A stretch of 64,000 nucleotides of DNA. It comes from Nannochloropsis salina CCMP1776 (taxonomy: Eukaryota; Sar; Eustigmatophyceae; Eustigmatales; Monodopsidaceae). Shown here piece after piece: positions 10,301-19,062 of the stretch (positions are counted from its first letter, which is position 1; the number at the start of each line of letters is the position of its first letter). A program made the position numbers and the translations under genes. A model generated the notes under the pieces. That model was given only the letters and a program-made list of their open reading frames with translations. It had not been told where the DNA came from and searched no databases. Where the stretch lies: the NCBI GenBank assembly GCA_004565275.1, contig SDOX01000016.1, positions 549,989 through 613,988 of the forward strand, read 5' to 3'.

Positions 10301-12403
10301 GCTCCCAGCTCGAAGAGAGGAAGAAGCAGCACTTTCATCGCCAAGAAGATGGAAATACGTGGGCCAATCGTACAGAAAATCGCCATCAGGGTGCCTTTCA
10401 AAGGCTTCAACGCAAGCTGCGACGAGCTCCTCATGCTCGGGGGCCCAACGCTCCCTCTCACCGAGGTGGTAGTCTAAAAATTGCACCACTGTTACGAGAC
10501 GCTTAATCACACCGCGGCGGCGGGCTCCACCTTGCCTACCTGAGCTGTCACGCCTCAATTGCTGCTTCATTTTGACTACCGGCACAGTTTCTTTCCTTCT
10601 CTCCTTCTCCGGACTTCCACCAGAGCTGGCTCCCTCATCGAGTTTTTTCTCGCCCTGCCTGCTTTCCTCATCCTCACCGTCCGTCAACTCGTTGAATCCA
10701 TCCACGTGGTCCGTGAAAAAGAGCATGGCCTGCTCTCGCGTGCGCACGTCCCACGCGGGGTCGAGCAGCAACTCGTCAACCTCATCCAGGAGCTCCTGCG
10801 AGGCCTCATCGAGATAGCCCGCACCCTGCAGGAGACGCAGCACCTGGATGGCCGTGCGCTTTACACCTTCGTCCACGTCATGCACTAGGTCCTCCAACCG
10901 CTTCAGAAACCGAGCAGTGAAGTTCTCCAGCTGGCTGAGATAAACGGGCTTCGAGTACAGCCGGAGCAGAACGCCTGCGGCTGCTGCGCGCACGGTGCTC
11001 GCCTTGTCGTAGAGCATCCAACCGAGATATTTGACAAATTGGTCCCGTAGGAACATGGACGGGTAGGTGTCCAAAAAGAAGCCCAGACCATCCATGCAAT
11101 CCGCCCGCACGCGCTCGCTCACGTCTCGATACCGCGACGCGAACACCCCGTTAAAGATCTCCTCCAGCACCGCTTCCAGTGCGGTTTGGTGACTAGTGAG
11201 ATCCATAATGGCGCTATTCAAATCCAAAGCCTTGCGGCTGCGCGCCCCACCCTTGTGCTGCTCCGCTTCAAGCTGTCGGCTTGCCACCTCCACCTTCTTA
11301 GATAAGGCTAGGGTCTGTTGGACGAGCGCGTTGCCCAAGCGGAGACCAGCGTAGGCAGCCGTATGTCGAACAGATACCAGAGGAACTTCGCACAACGCCC
11401 GCACCAAATCGATAACTGCATGCACTGGCTCTAACTTATGCGCGTTTCCCTCCCGAACAGCCTTGACAAGCAGCTCCCACGCCTCAGCAAAGCGGCTTCT
11501 GAACCCTTTGAAGCGGGCACCCTCCAGCAAAGGGTACGACAAAACGCCGTCTGCTCGCATATCCAGCACAATACCATTGATCATTGTTTCCCATTCTTCC
11601 GAATCGAGCATGGGAAGTGTCTCTCTATCCCTCTTCACGTAGGTCTTGGTGGCTCCCGAGCTCCAAAGCAAGAAGTTAAACATGTCCACGAGGGAATTGC
11701 TCATCATCCCATCGGCATCATCTCCTCTCTCATCCTCCTCCTTTTCATAAGCTACCACCCAATCCTTCATGCGTTTTTCAATCGGTAATTCCCGCGCCAG
11801 GCATTCAAAGAGAAGACTGCACTTGCCCTCTCTCAAGTTAGCAAGTCCTCGTCCACCGGCTCCTTTACGCATACCTGCATCACGGCGGTGCTTTCGTCGA
11901 TTTTTTTCACCCATGATTTTATCGAGATCGTCCTCATCAGATGTCTCATCATCTGTGCTGTAGGTTATGGGTTCCTTCTTGGCAAGAATTTCACGTGAGG
12001 ATTCGACGTCTGTCTCTGTTGCTTTCTTGAGAGAAGAACGCTTGCGCTTGCTAGAGCCGTTCGCTTTTTGGTTCTTCCCGACGGTCATGCGTTCTTTACT
12101 TCTTTCCTGACATTCATGGCTAATTTGTCCCCCGGGTGAGCTTTCGACAGGCTCTTGGAGTCTCAAAGCTAAGGGCCTCCTGGCCTTTTTTCCCGCCGCC
12201 TCTCTCAACGCGTCCTCGTAGACACTGTCGGGTCTGACCGACACCCGACCGCTACGGCGCAACTCCGCTACCATATTGTAGACTCTGCTACACAAGTGAA
12301 GGTTTGTAGGAAGGTAAGGGGTGAATGTGTTGTCGAGATTGGGGCGTAAGGCACGCGAATAGCTAAGAAGAAGGGAGGTTCGGTTTCCGCGATCGGAACT
12401 CAT
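7340..12403 (-). CDS. Cohesin subunit SCC3/STAG (stromalin)
   Basis: SCC3 binds the kleisin of the cohesin ring and is needed for loading and for sister-chromatid cohesion in the nucleus. The ATG at 12403 gives 1687 residues; an alternative ATG lies at 12274. The N-terminal 150 residues are basic and disordered with an acidic patch (STDDETSDEDDLDKIMGEKN). The STAG region starts near residue 190 (CSLLFECLARELPIEKRMK). The stromalin conservative domain lies at about 420-490 and includes RYRDVSERVRADCMDGLGFF and FVKYLGWMLYDKASTVR. HEAT-like helices continue to about residue 1400. The C-terminal 250 residues are charged and Ser-rich (RRTTSLASRRRSGSLL, then a Glu run). Animal STAG proteins are about 1250 residues, so this one is long. 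No introns were needed. It faces an unknown gene across a divergent spacer. Confidence 0.93.
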   Translation of the reverse strand: MSSDRGNRTSLLLSYSRALRPNLDNTFTPYLPTNLHLCSRVYNMVAELRRSGRVSVRPDSVYEDALREAAGKKARRPLALRLQEPVESSPGGQISHECQERSKERMTVGKNQKANGSSKRKRSSLKKATETDVESSREILAKKEPITYSTDDETSDEDDLDKIMGEKNRRKHRRDAGMRKGAGGRGLANLREGKCSLLFECLARELPIEKRMKDWVVAYEKEEDERGDDADGMMSNSLVDMFNFLLWSSGATKTYVKRDRETLPMLDSEEWETMINGIVLDMRADGVLSYPLLEGARFKGFRSRFAEAWELLVKAVREGNAHKLEPVHAVIDLVRALCEVPLVSVRHTAAYAGLRLGNALVQQTLALSKKVEVASRQLEAEQHKGGARSRKALDLNSAIMDLTSHQTALEAVLEEIFNGVFASRYRDVSERVRADCMDGLGFFLDTYPSMFLRDQFVKYLGWMLYDKASTVRAAAAGVLLRLYSKPVYLSQLENFTARFLKRLEDLVHDVDEGVKRTAIQVLRLLQGAGYLDEASQELLDEVDELLLDPAWDVRTREQAMLFFTDHVDGFNELTDGEDEESRQGEKKLDEGASSGGSPEKERRKETVPVVKMKQQLRRDSSGRQGGARRRGVIKRLVTVVQFLDYHLGERERWAPEHEELVAACVEAFERHPDGDFLYDWPTYFHLLGDESAASSSLRAGSTSTDMRLSDHEQSLLIRVLGASVKRATSFASPKQGNNSAASDRGRKFSGSAKPADMREARHRGQVLEAAVEAFTSGAVEDLPKVLSRFQTDPGKMAGLVGLPQYLQASTIANKRNRGHFEALLKLLRDMYLKATDGAVLQDIARSLSHLLQRDEEECGRLHNVGAVLHSLVAELLRRLGAVEAVRDGAGTKENKRRRRAGCEDTDFSTGLVLLQLGTLAKQIDITDYLGENEDGRLLEVTSCVQKVLLARLREVQNWTGSTEHLQLVVRVVREGLYLLYVVLLHSTRGLIFLAQAKRPASKKLEATDNFHQHAPSHFGEIEKKGESDKDDVMLDQIENSDGDNIDNVGEKEANAILAQRNTLLGVLSAVLSLDRPSCSNENGEGSEDKAELEGTDNNKSHNGCRSGNAFSAHTVRTVENESSRAIIDAIEALKKAAYVLVSDLRFLFRPLCSRYQILCRVAWTPEPDFLRLLQTFFQTEEARYEEAVATAKAQGSEEDLQAADEILRRDLLDPLIRSVLYTTESINRRQAAAIAAHFVDSGRESTESVRFLMKQLKDLDVKLYLEVQMTTLRSCYHKWFQKPIEERVLGGGEADEDYEVADAAAAAAMEKILRLGTRMAQTLGVGRVKDETPAADSFVRFIKSGIAFALDEAPKNFTFLDVLRCYMPKLPESRTREVVQLFRERTAKLPEPVKRQVEHERQLIAAEEEEVDLTQDGIAYLNFYHELYGHFGGAGALASGAPIRASRTPSKDKDGNDHPHALSTSAKKRLGLPTSCVGHTKNGTNRMNHPISFPGDLKHSSRVEKGCLASDAASIDEEESIRSFEDGKEVGLSSSHEESDGDGNRMLQSIEACSRMGGRRTTSLASRRRSGSLLPSVHEMQDEIDEADGSEEEEEKEGMVSWRESKVTRGGEQSHRRRGTRKRGRVSSQAEEEAEIEGRGDSRGIDSDSETSIFGELTLSKACGKGTGKTEKIKMDGGATGRKMSGN

Positions 12404-13016
12404 GCGGGAGCAGCGCGCAAGGCAACATATCGCTAAGAAACTTCGAGCGAAGGGACACAAACATTAAAAGCTCGGCATCCCCGGCATCCCCGGAGTGTGA
12501 GCAGTTTGCGGTGCTGCAATGTCTGCGCGGCATGACATGCGCTTTCTACGCGATGAAAAGACTCGCAGACAAGCGTGCAGAGGAGGGCCCGAGGCTTCAT
12601 CCCGGTCCTCTCCCTCCTTCCGCCCTCGCCCCATGCATGACCCATATCCCTTGCCCCGCTCGCAGCCGTGTAGATGGCGGTGGCCACCCCGCAAGAAGAC
12701 ATCAGTGGAGGGTGCTTGTACCCACGCCTTGGGATTGGAAGATTGATCTCCCTTTGGGAGCTTGTGTGACGTCGGAGTTTGCCATATCGACGATTTCATA
12801 CGTGACATGGGCTCTGGAAATGAGAGCATCACATACACTGGTCGCAGTTTGCACGCGTAGCACATGCTCTACCTCCGAACCTTCTTTGGCTTGAGTATAA
12901 CTGTCATTACTCATGTAAAGTACCCGAAACTCCTTGCACAGCGTGCTTAATCTAGAAGTGATTTGTTTCTAATGTTGTCTTGCCTACAAATGTTTTACTT
13001 CGAACAACAGAAAACT
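12404..13016. promoter_or_regulatory. Divergent spacer, SCC3 / unknown secretory protein
   Basis: About 610 bases lie between outward-facing starts. A possible 3' splice site (CTTCGAACAACAG, ending at 13010) sits just before the chosen start of the right-hand gene, so that gene may have an untranslated first exon here. A tandem GGCATCCCC pair is visible near 12476-12494. I see no other feature. Confidence 0.4.
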
Positions 13017-13952
13017 ATGGCTGAGCAGGGGAAATTTCCCAGCGCCTCAAAATTGCGCGCGCTAGTCACTATGTTCGCACTTATACTGCATACTTTGTGG
13101 GAAGCAGGAGAAGCGGCCTCGGTATTTGGAATGACGAGTAGCAATGTAGGGCCCGGAGCAGATACAACAAGCGGCAATGCCATTCCCCGGCGTATGGCTA
13201 GCACTGGTCGTGGCATGCCTACGCTTGGAGGCGTTGGCTTCGATAAAGAGCGCACACTTGGTTTTGTAGAATATTTGAGCACAGAGGCCTTGGAGAGTAT
13301 TGATACCTTCGATCGGCTCTCGGTCGGTTTAAATATGACTATCGAGAACTTCTTCACCTTCATCAACAGATTGCTTGAAGAAGAAGTTCCTGAAAACGAA
13401 AATGAAGCTGAGGACAGAGATTCAGAAGACAGCGTATGGGGTGATGAAGAGACGTTAACAGTAAAGCAGCTGGGGCAACTGTTTGGCGGCGTGAATGACA
13501 CGGCAGTAGAATATATCTTAGAGAATCTCGGTGCCGATATTTATGACTTGCAGGCGGGTTTTAATACTGTAGATGTCATCATGGTGCTCATGTTTGTGTC
13601 CTCGCACCTGGAGGCCAACCAAATACCGCTTTCAATCCTTGAGATAATTTCTGCCTTCTGTGACCCCGAGTGGGAGGACCTAGACGCGGACGTTTGGGTG
13701 CGCAATGTGGCGAAGGCCAAAGGTGTCAAGGAGAAGAAGGTGCAGCATGTCATGGATCAGTTAGAAGGCTCTTTAGAGGACATAAGGAGCTATGTGGAAG
13801 AGATCGTGCGCATGGACACCTGCGAGCTCTTGCTGAATGCTAGATTTCCCTCCATCGTCTCAGCTGCCTCGAAGTCCAGCAACCCACATTCAACCCTTCA
13901 GAGAGCTCCGAGCGCTGCCTACTCGTCATCGTTCGTAATGGACAAGCGTTGA
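13017..13952 (+). CDS. Unknown protein with N-terminal signal-like segment
   Basis: I do not recognise this family. From the ATG at 13017 it has 311 residues. The N-terminus is basic (SASKLR) and then hydrophobic (ALVTMFALILHTLWEAG), ending AAS-VFG, which fits a cleaved signal peptide and so the ER, secretion or a plastid route. The rest is mostly helical with an acidic stretch (EVPENENEAEDRDSEDS). Two segments look alike in style (TLTVKQLGQLFGGVNDTAVEY and ILEIISAFCDPEWEDLDADV), each a helix followed by an acidic loop, but I see no canonical EF-hand. The Ser-rich tail is probably disordered. The frame is open upstream to an ATG at 12972; I prefer 13017 because a good splice acceptor ends at 13010 and the signal then sits near the N-terminus. 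Confidence 0.7.
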   Translation: MAEQGKFPSASKLRALVTMFALILHTLWEAGEAASVFGMTSSNVGPGADTTSGNAIPRRMASTGRGMPTLGGVGFDKERTLGFVEYLSTEALESIDTFDRLSVGLNMTIENFFTFINRLLEEEVPENENEAEDRDSEDSVWGDEETLTVKQLGQLFGGVNDTAVEYILENLGADIYDLQAGFNTVDVIMVLMFVSSHLEANQIPLSILEIISAFCDPEWEDLDADVWVRNVAKAKGVKEKKVQHVMDQLEGSLEDIRSYVEEIVRMDTCELLLNARFPSIVSAASKSSNPHSTLQRAPSAAYSSSFVMDKR

Positions 13953-14184
13953 TGATGATTGAGAACGCGTGGCAAGTCTGTGGAGAAGAAAATTGCTCGT
14001 TCAGAGGAAATAGAGGGAAGATTGTACACACACCGGGATTCGTGACTCGTTTGGGACGTTTCTTTACTTTTTACGGATAAAGATGCGGTACAGTCAAGAC
14101 ACATGTGATTTTTGATACATTGAGTGCCAGCGAAGCAGTGTACATACGTTCACAGCGGCCCTGTCCTGGCGAGTCGGCCGCCGA
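13953..14184. other. Convergent 3' spacer
   Basis: A short 232-base gap between converging stop codons. No gene or repeat is visible. Confidence 0.4.
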
Positions 14185-14967
14185 TCACAATGACAAGGCT
14201 GTCCGCTCCAACCTGCACCTGTAGCCCCGTTCCTTCATGACCTGAGCGACCCCCCGCTCCAAGTCGCGCGCCGTTTCCACATCGGGATCAGCGCCTTTTT
14301 GCATCCTTATTAGAAATACTATCCCTTTTTCGTAGAAAACCCTAGCTCGTACGTCGCTTTGCAGGGCCTGTAATGCTAATTTAAGGCCGTTGGCACATGC
14401 CTCGCATTTCATGCCTTCCACCTTGTATTGTAAGATCACGGTTGGTGAAGCTGCCTTGTTCTCGCAGGGTAAGCTTCCACTCAACATTATCAACTCGCGA
14501 AGGCCCATTCCACGATTTAAGTGTCTCATTATGGTAGGAAACATGGTCAATATCACAGCCACAAGCCAAGAGGGAGAAGAGCGCCAAAGCTGTTTGTATG
14601 TCCTCAAGTCATAAACAATCGTCTTGTAAATAAGACTCGAAAAGGTCAATAAGATGAAAAAGGGTCTCAAATGGTCGAGCGCAGCAAAACCCGCACATCC
14701 TATGGAAAAGGTATTAAGCAGCACTTGCACAGCACAACAAGAAGAGGAAAGTAGACCTCCAGCGGAAGCGGCCAATAACTCTAACACTCGTGCTTTGCGT
14801 ATCCGACCTTTGCGACAAAGTAAGAAAAGTAGGCCCAGGAATCCTACAAGAATTGTGGACGCGATCCCCGGTGCTGGCATTGTGAAAGATTGCCACAACC
14901 GGTTCCTCCGAGCTACAGAAGAGCGACGTGGAAACGGCACGATTTGATTACACAACGCCAAATCCAT
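14185..14967 (-). CDS. MerT-like membrane protein fused to a heavy-metal-associated (MerP/HMA) domain
   Basis: With the ATG at 14967 the protein has 260 residues. The N-terminal half has three hydrophobic segments laid out like bacterial MerT: a membrane helix with a vicinal Cys pair (GGLLSSSCCAVQVLL, about residues 77-78), then a loop and helix with the MerT-like pattern GFAALDHLRPFFILLTF, then a third helix after Trp (SWLVAVILTMFP). The C-terminal domain is HMA: VEGMKCEACANGL has the MxCxxC metal-binding motif (M186, C188, C191), followed by an Arg-rich end. Bacterial MerT and MerP move Hg(II) inward, and HMA domains generally bind Cu, Zn, Cd or Hg; the substrate here is inferred only as a soft metal. 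The frame stays open upstream to an ATG at 15105, so the start is uncertain, and an upstream exon is possible because TTTCAG precedes 14967. Confidence 0.75.
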   Translation of the reverse strand: MDLALCNQIVPFPRRSSVARRNRLWQSFTMPAPGIASTILVGFLGLLFLLCRKGRIRKARVLELLAASAGGLLSSSCCAVQVLLNTFSIGCAGFAALDHLRPFFILLTFSSLIYKTIVYDLRTYKQLWRSSPSWLVAVILTMFPTIMRHLNRGMGLRELIMLSGSLPCENKAASPTVILQYKVEGMKCEACANGLKLALQALQSDVRARVFYEKGIVFLIRMQKGADPDVETARDLERGVAQVMKERGYRCRLERTALSL

Positions 14968-15743
14968 TTCAACGTCTGAAAGGTCAGTCAAGCTGTACAA
15001 AATTTGAGGGCGGTTAATATTAATCGGTAGTATTATCCCACTTACGCAAAGGACCTTGCAAGACTTGCACAGGCGCAACACAATGTGTCGCACGGAATCC
15101 TCCATATTTTTTGCCACAAAAGTCCACAAAAGACATTACCTTTTGTAGCGCCTCGCGTTAAACTCGATTTTTGAGTTTAAGGTAGGTAAATATAGTAATG
15201 ACGAGGATACTTCTGGAATTTCATTTCCCTTATGAACGCCAAGTGGACGATCTGTTCCAAGACCCCCGGTAGCGCCGACCCGCGGGTACTTCGAGGAGGG
15301 CAAGAAAGTGCTCACAGGCAACCTACAATTTCTTACCATGCCTGATAGCTTTGTATATGTGCATAAGGGAAGGATTTTCATGCAAGAAAGGGAACAAAGC
15401 TAATGTTGAGGGACCGAAATTGAAGGAAGCGTATGGCCACTTTCGACTTGACTTTCTCGCTGCAATTCATGATAAGGAAGAGGGAGAATTGTGCGCACTT
15501 CCAGGAGAAGTACAAACCAGCTTATTAGATGTTACATGAAATCATAATATGGAAAGGGGTCGGACATGCTTGCGTTGGAAAAAATGCGTGAAGGTTGCTC
15601 GCAATCATCCAAAGACGGCTGTCCAAGTCGCGCCAAGATGACGACATGAAATATAGAAAGCTGTCGTTCTTGCATGCTCTCCTTTGCCAACGCTTCGTAT
15701 CAACTCCCTCGTTTCTCCATCACTCTCAGCTTACATAAAAACA
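14968..15743. promoter_or_regulatory. Divergent spacer, HMA protein / TMCO4-like hydrolase
   Basis: About 780 bases lie between two outward-facing starts. Part of it (14968-15105) stays open in the frame of the left gene and may be coding. The rest holds only short open frames that I do not believe. No repeat was noticed. Confidence 0.4.
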
Positions 15744-18344
15744 ATGGCCCTAGCACTGCTCTCTACGGAGGAGCGGGTCTGCCTTTTAGGATTGTTGGCA
15801 TTATCCATGCCCTCGCAGGATCAAGCTTTCGGACGCTACAACTTTCGCTTGTTGCAGACAGTCTCAAATATGCTTGGACTACAGGAGAATCATTGCTCGG
15901 CGTTACATCCTTTATTGCACTCTGAGGGAAATGATGTAAAAATTCGGCATACGCAACTTATGGCGTTTCTGAAGCCTTTCGAAGGAGCAGAAAATTTAGC
16001 TGTTGACGAGAAAGTCCAGTTCGCACAAGCATCATGTAAAAATCACACATACATAGAAGAACCTGGGCTCAAGCAAGAGCCACCAGCTGATCAAGATTAT
16101 AATATAAGTGGCAAGCAATTTTCAGGGTCAGCAGTCTATCACGAGCGGCGGCGTCGTTATTTGATTCTTCGCGATCTCATGATAAGTCTGGCTTGTCGAT
16201 CTTTGTACGACGCCCGTACCCGACGCATAATGATGCGCTTAGCATCAGATGCTTTTGAAATCAGTTGGCGCAACATTGCTTGCATTGAGGCATTCACGGC
16301 GTCATACCTGTACGAGATTTGGGAAGCGCGTCAAGAAAAAGAAAAGATTAACAAGGGCTTACGATATGCTAAAATTACGGCGGCTGCCGTAGGAGGAGGC
16401 GCCTTGCTGGCGCTAACAGGCGGTCTCGCAGCCCCAGCAATTGGGATTGGACTTTCTGCCATGAGCGCCACAGGTGCTGTGGTTGCCGGACTTACAAGCA
16501 CTGCCAGTGTAGCCACGCTTTTTGGAGCGTCGGGTGCAGGCTTGGTGGGTTATAAGATGAGAAGGCGAACAGCAGCTTTGGATCAATTCGAGTTCCGGCA
16601 CGTGGAGCCAAGCGGAGATAAGGAGGAGAGTGATCTTGGACGGATGGCCATCTGCATTTGCATCTCGGGATGGTTGGTGGAGGACGAAAGCGAGTACGAT
16701 ACGCCATTCGGCGTCGAACCCCGCAACTCAGACGTCGCGGCACGTTTGCGCCTCTTTTATTCTCGACATAATCCACAAAATATCAAGTATGCGACATTGT
16801 TGGCGAATGAATTTAAAGGTCGGGAGTATGAGTTAGAGCGTGAATGCCTGCGAAAATATAATGCCAGTCCTTTCGACGATTGGAACAAGAAAGAAAGGGA
16901 CAACAGCAAATCACCGCGAAAGCATCTTTACGATAGCTTACCGGAGGCGGAGAAGAAAGAGATCTTTCAGCTCATTGCATCGTATGACGAACCTTCGGTT
17001 CATGCAGGAACAGATGAACATATACATGAATCAGTAAGAATTTCTCGCAGGGCGCGTCTTTCAAGAGGCAATAGTGCCAATTGCAAAAGCAGCAGCAAGT
17101 GCAGTAGCGATGAGAGCAGTTACAGCAAAAGCACCACATCTTTCATCAACATGAGGCATGGTTGTGATGATAACGGAGATGAAGTGAGTGTTGAGTCTCA
17201 AAGCAACCCTGGAAATGAGGATTATCTGCTTAATGCTGAGATCCACCGTATCGTAGGCCTTCAATATTCGTCTACGTCCGAAGGCCTTTCGCCCTCAAAA
17301 TCGATCGACCGAGCTGAAATTGATCCTATGATGATTTCCCATATCGATAGAGAACCAACATGCAGCGACTTGCCATTTTGCCTTTCACGGTCTCGTCAGG
17401 TTAAAAATCGGAAAGATCAAGGGGAGACGTGTGAAGTTCAAGATGAAAGTGAATTAGAGGCAAAGGTTTTTGATGCTCTGCAGGACTCTGAGGGTAGAGA
17501 TTTCTCTCAAGATTTTTCTCCATGGTGGCTCGACATGTTTCCATTTTTAGAAACATTTACATTGCATTGGGAATCAAAAGCCCTATCGAAAATGGGCTCA
17601 AGCGTTATGGACATTGTCGCTTCATTTGGACAACAAGCTGCATTGGAAGTGTTGACATTTACAGCGGCGGCTTCCCTAGTCTCTGCCCTTGCCTGGCCTA
17701 TCACCCTTCTGCAAGCCGCGGACATGATTGATAATTCTTGGACGATAGCCTGCGAAAAGGCGGATCGGGCTGGTCAGCTTTTAGCTCAAATCCTTGTCCA
17801 AAAAGAACGTGGACATCGCCCGATTGTATTGATCGGATTCTCTATGGGAGCACGTCTGATAATGGCTTGTTTATCAGAACTTGCAAGAATCCATAATTCA
17901 TGGGAAGACGGGCAAAATGATAAGGGACAAAAGCCTGAAGTGCAAATCAAGGCTTCCACATCGGCTGTACAACTGTCTCCTACAGCTTCAACACCTAGTA
18001 GGGAGAGAACAGAGTTGGGAAGTCCAGTGTCAGGTCTTATTGATACAGTCGTTTTAATGGGTGCACCTGTTTCGTGCAGTGAATCAAGCTGGCTGAAGGC
18101 GCGCAGAATAGTCGCTGGTCGGTTGGTCAATTGTTACTCCAAGAAAGACTGGGTCTTAAGTCTCATGTATCGGTACCACAAACTGGTTACAAATGCTGCA
18201 GGTATCGCCCCTGTACGTGTATGTGGTATCGAGAATGTTGATGTTTCTGAACTTGTTCCTGGTCACCAGCACTATGCAACGAAGATCAAAGACATATTGC
18301 TCTTGGTAGGTTTGGAAGACTCCTACTTGAAAATGAATAAATGA
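15744..18344 (+). CDS. TMCO4/DUF726-family membrane alpha/beta hydrolase
   Basis: The family (animal TMCO4, yeast YFL034W) consists of membrane-associated proteins with a lipase-like fold; the substrate is not established. The ATG at 15744 gives 866 residues. The middle has the family's Gly/Ala-rich hydrophobic hairpin (AAVGGGALLALTGGLAAPAI to FGASGAGLVGYKMRRR, about 210-275). A disordered Ser/Glu-rich insert follows (about 430-590). The hydrolase part carries the nucleophile elbow GFSMGAR, with Ser700 as predicted nucleophile, then VVLMGAPVS, SKKDWVLSLMY as the likely acid strand and VPGHQHY as the likely catalytic His loop. So the triad appears intact. The frame extends upstream but without an earlier ATG. 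It is head-to-head with the HMA protein. Confidence 0.88.
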   Translation: MALALLSTEERVCLLGLLALSMPSQDQAFGRYNFRLLQTVSNMLGLQENHCSALHPLLHSEGNDVKIRHTQLMAFLKPFEGAENLAVDEKVQFAQASCKNHTYIEEPGLKQEPPADQDYNISGKQFSGSAVYHERRRRYLILRDLMISLACRSLYDARTRRIMMRLASDAFEISWRNIACIEAFTASYLYEIWEARQEKEKINKGLRYAKITAAAVGGGALLALTGGLAAPAIGIGLSAMSATGAVVAGLTSTASVATLFGASGAGLVGYKMRRRTAALDQFEFRHVEPSGDKEESDLGRMAICICISGWLVEDESEYDTPFGVEPRNSDVAARLRLFYSRHNPQNIKYATLLANEFKGREYELERECLRKYNASPFDDWNKKERDNSKSPRKHLYDSLPEAEKKEIFQLIASYDEPSVHAGTDEHIHESVRISRRARLSRGNSANCKSSSKCSSDESSYSKSTTSFINMRHGCDDNGDEVSVESQSNPGNEDYLLNAEIHRIVGLQYSSTSEGLSPSKSIDRAEIDPMMISHIDREPTCSDLPFCLSRSRQVKNRKDQGETCEVQDESELEAKVFDALQDSEGRDFSQDFSPWWLDMFPFLETFTLHWESKALSKMGSSVMDIVASFGQQAALEVLTFTAAASLVSALAWPITLLQAADMIDNSWTIACEKADRAGQLLAQILVQKERGHRPIVLIGFSMGARLIMACLSELARIHNSWEDGQNDKGQKPEVQIKASTSAVQLSPTASTPSRERTELGSPVSGLIDTVVLMGAPVSCSESSWLKARRIVAGRLVNCYSKKDWVLSLMYRYHKLVTNAAGIAPVRVCGIENVDVSELVPGHQHYATKIKDILLLVGLEDSYLKMNK

Positions 18345-19062
18345 ATCCTCCTCAGGAGTCTGACTCATTCCCGAATATGTCCAAAATTAAATTGGAGTGC
18401 GATATTCCATCGGAACGAAAGATTTGGCGAGATGATATAGTTGAAAGATGTCAACACTATGGGAAGGACGAATATCGTGACTTAAAGAGCGAGCTGCGGT
18501 AAGAGTGTGTTCTTTGCGGAATAGTTCATAGACGCAGAGAGCTGTAAATACTGGTTTGGTAAAGTTTATACAGTCTACCGTTTTTTCATATCGATTTACA
18601 CTTGGACTTATCACTTGCTCTTGGCTTCTCTTTACTGAATCGATATACATCTAACTTGGTAGTTCTTACTGGTATCACCTTTAAAATACGCTTTTAACTG
18701 GTGAGAGTGGACTTCGCTCTCTGACGGTCAAACTGTAGTGTGCAAACAGGAAATGTTCAGCAGTGAAAAAGTTCCCCCTACAAGAAGAAAGATTCTGGGT
18801 TAGTATGGAGTGCTAAGAATTCCGACGATTCATTCACACATTCTGCCATTATCGTTTTTACCTTAAATGTGTAGAACTCGAAAAAAAAAGCGGAGCGAAA
18901 ATTACTATGCGCGCTCAAGCGGTCGAAGGCTGTCCTCGATGAGCTATATATGAGAGCGATTTCTTTCTTAAATCACATCGTTTTCCGATGACGCAAACGA
19001 CGCACCGCATCGATAAGTCTCATGCGCTGGACGACGACACCTAGATGCAGTGCTATTTGTTT
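18345..19062. other. Convergent 3' spacer, TMCO4-like / HslU
   Basis: A 718-base AT-richer gap between converging stop codons. It should hold both 3' UTRs. Open frames here are short and unconvincing, and no structured RNA was recognised. Confidence 0.45.
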
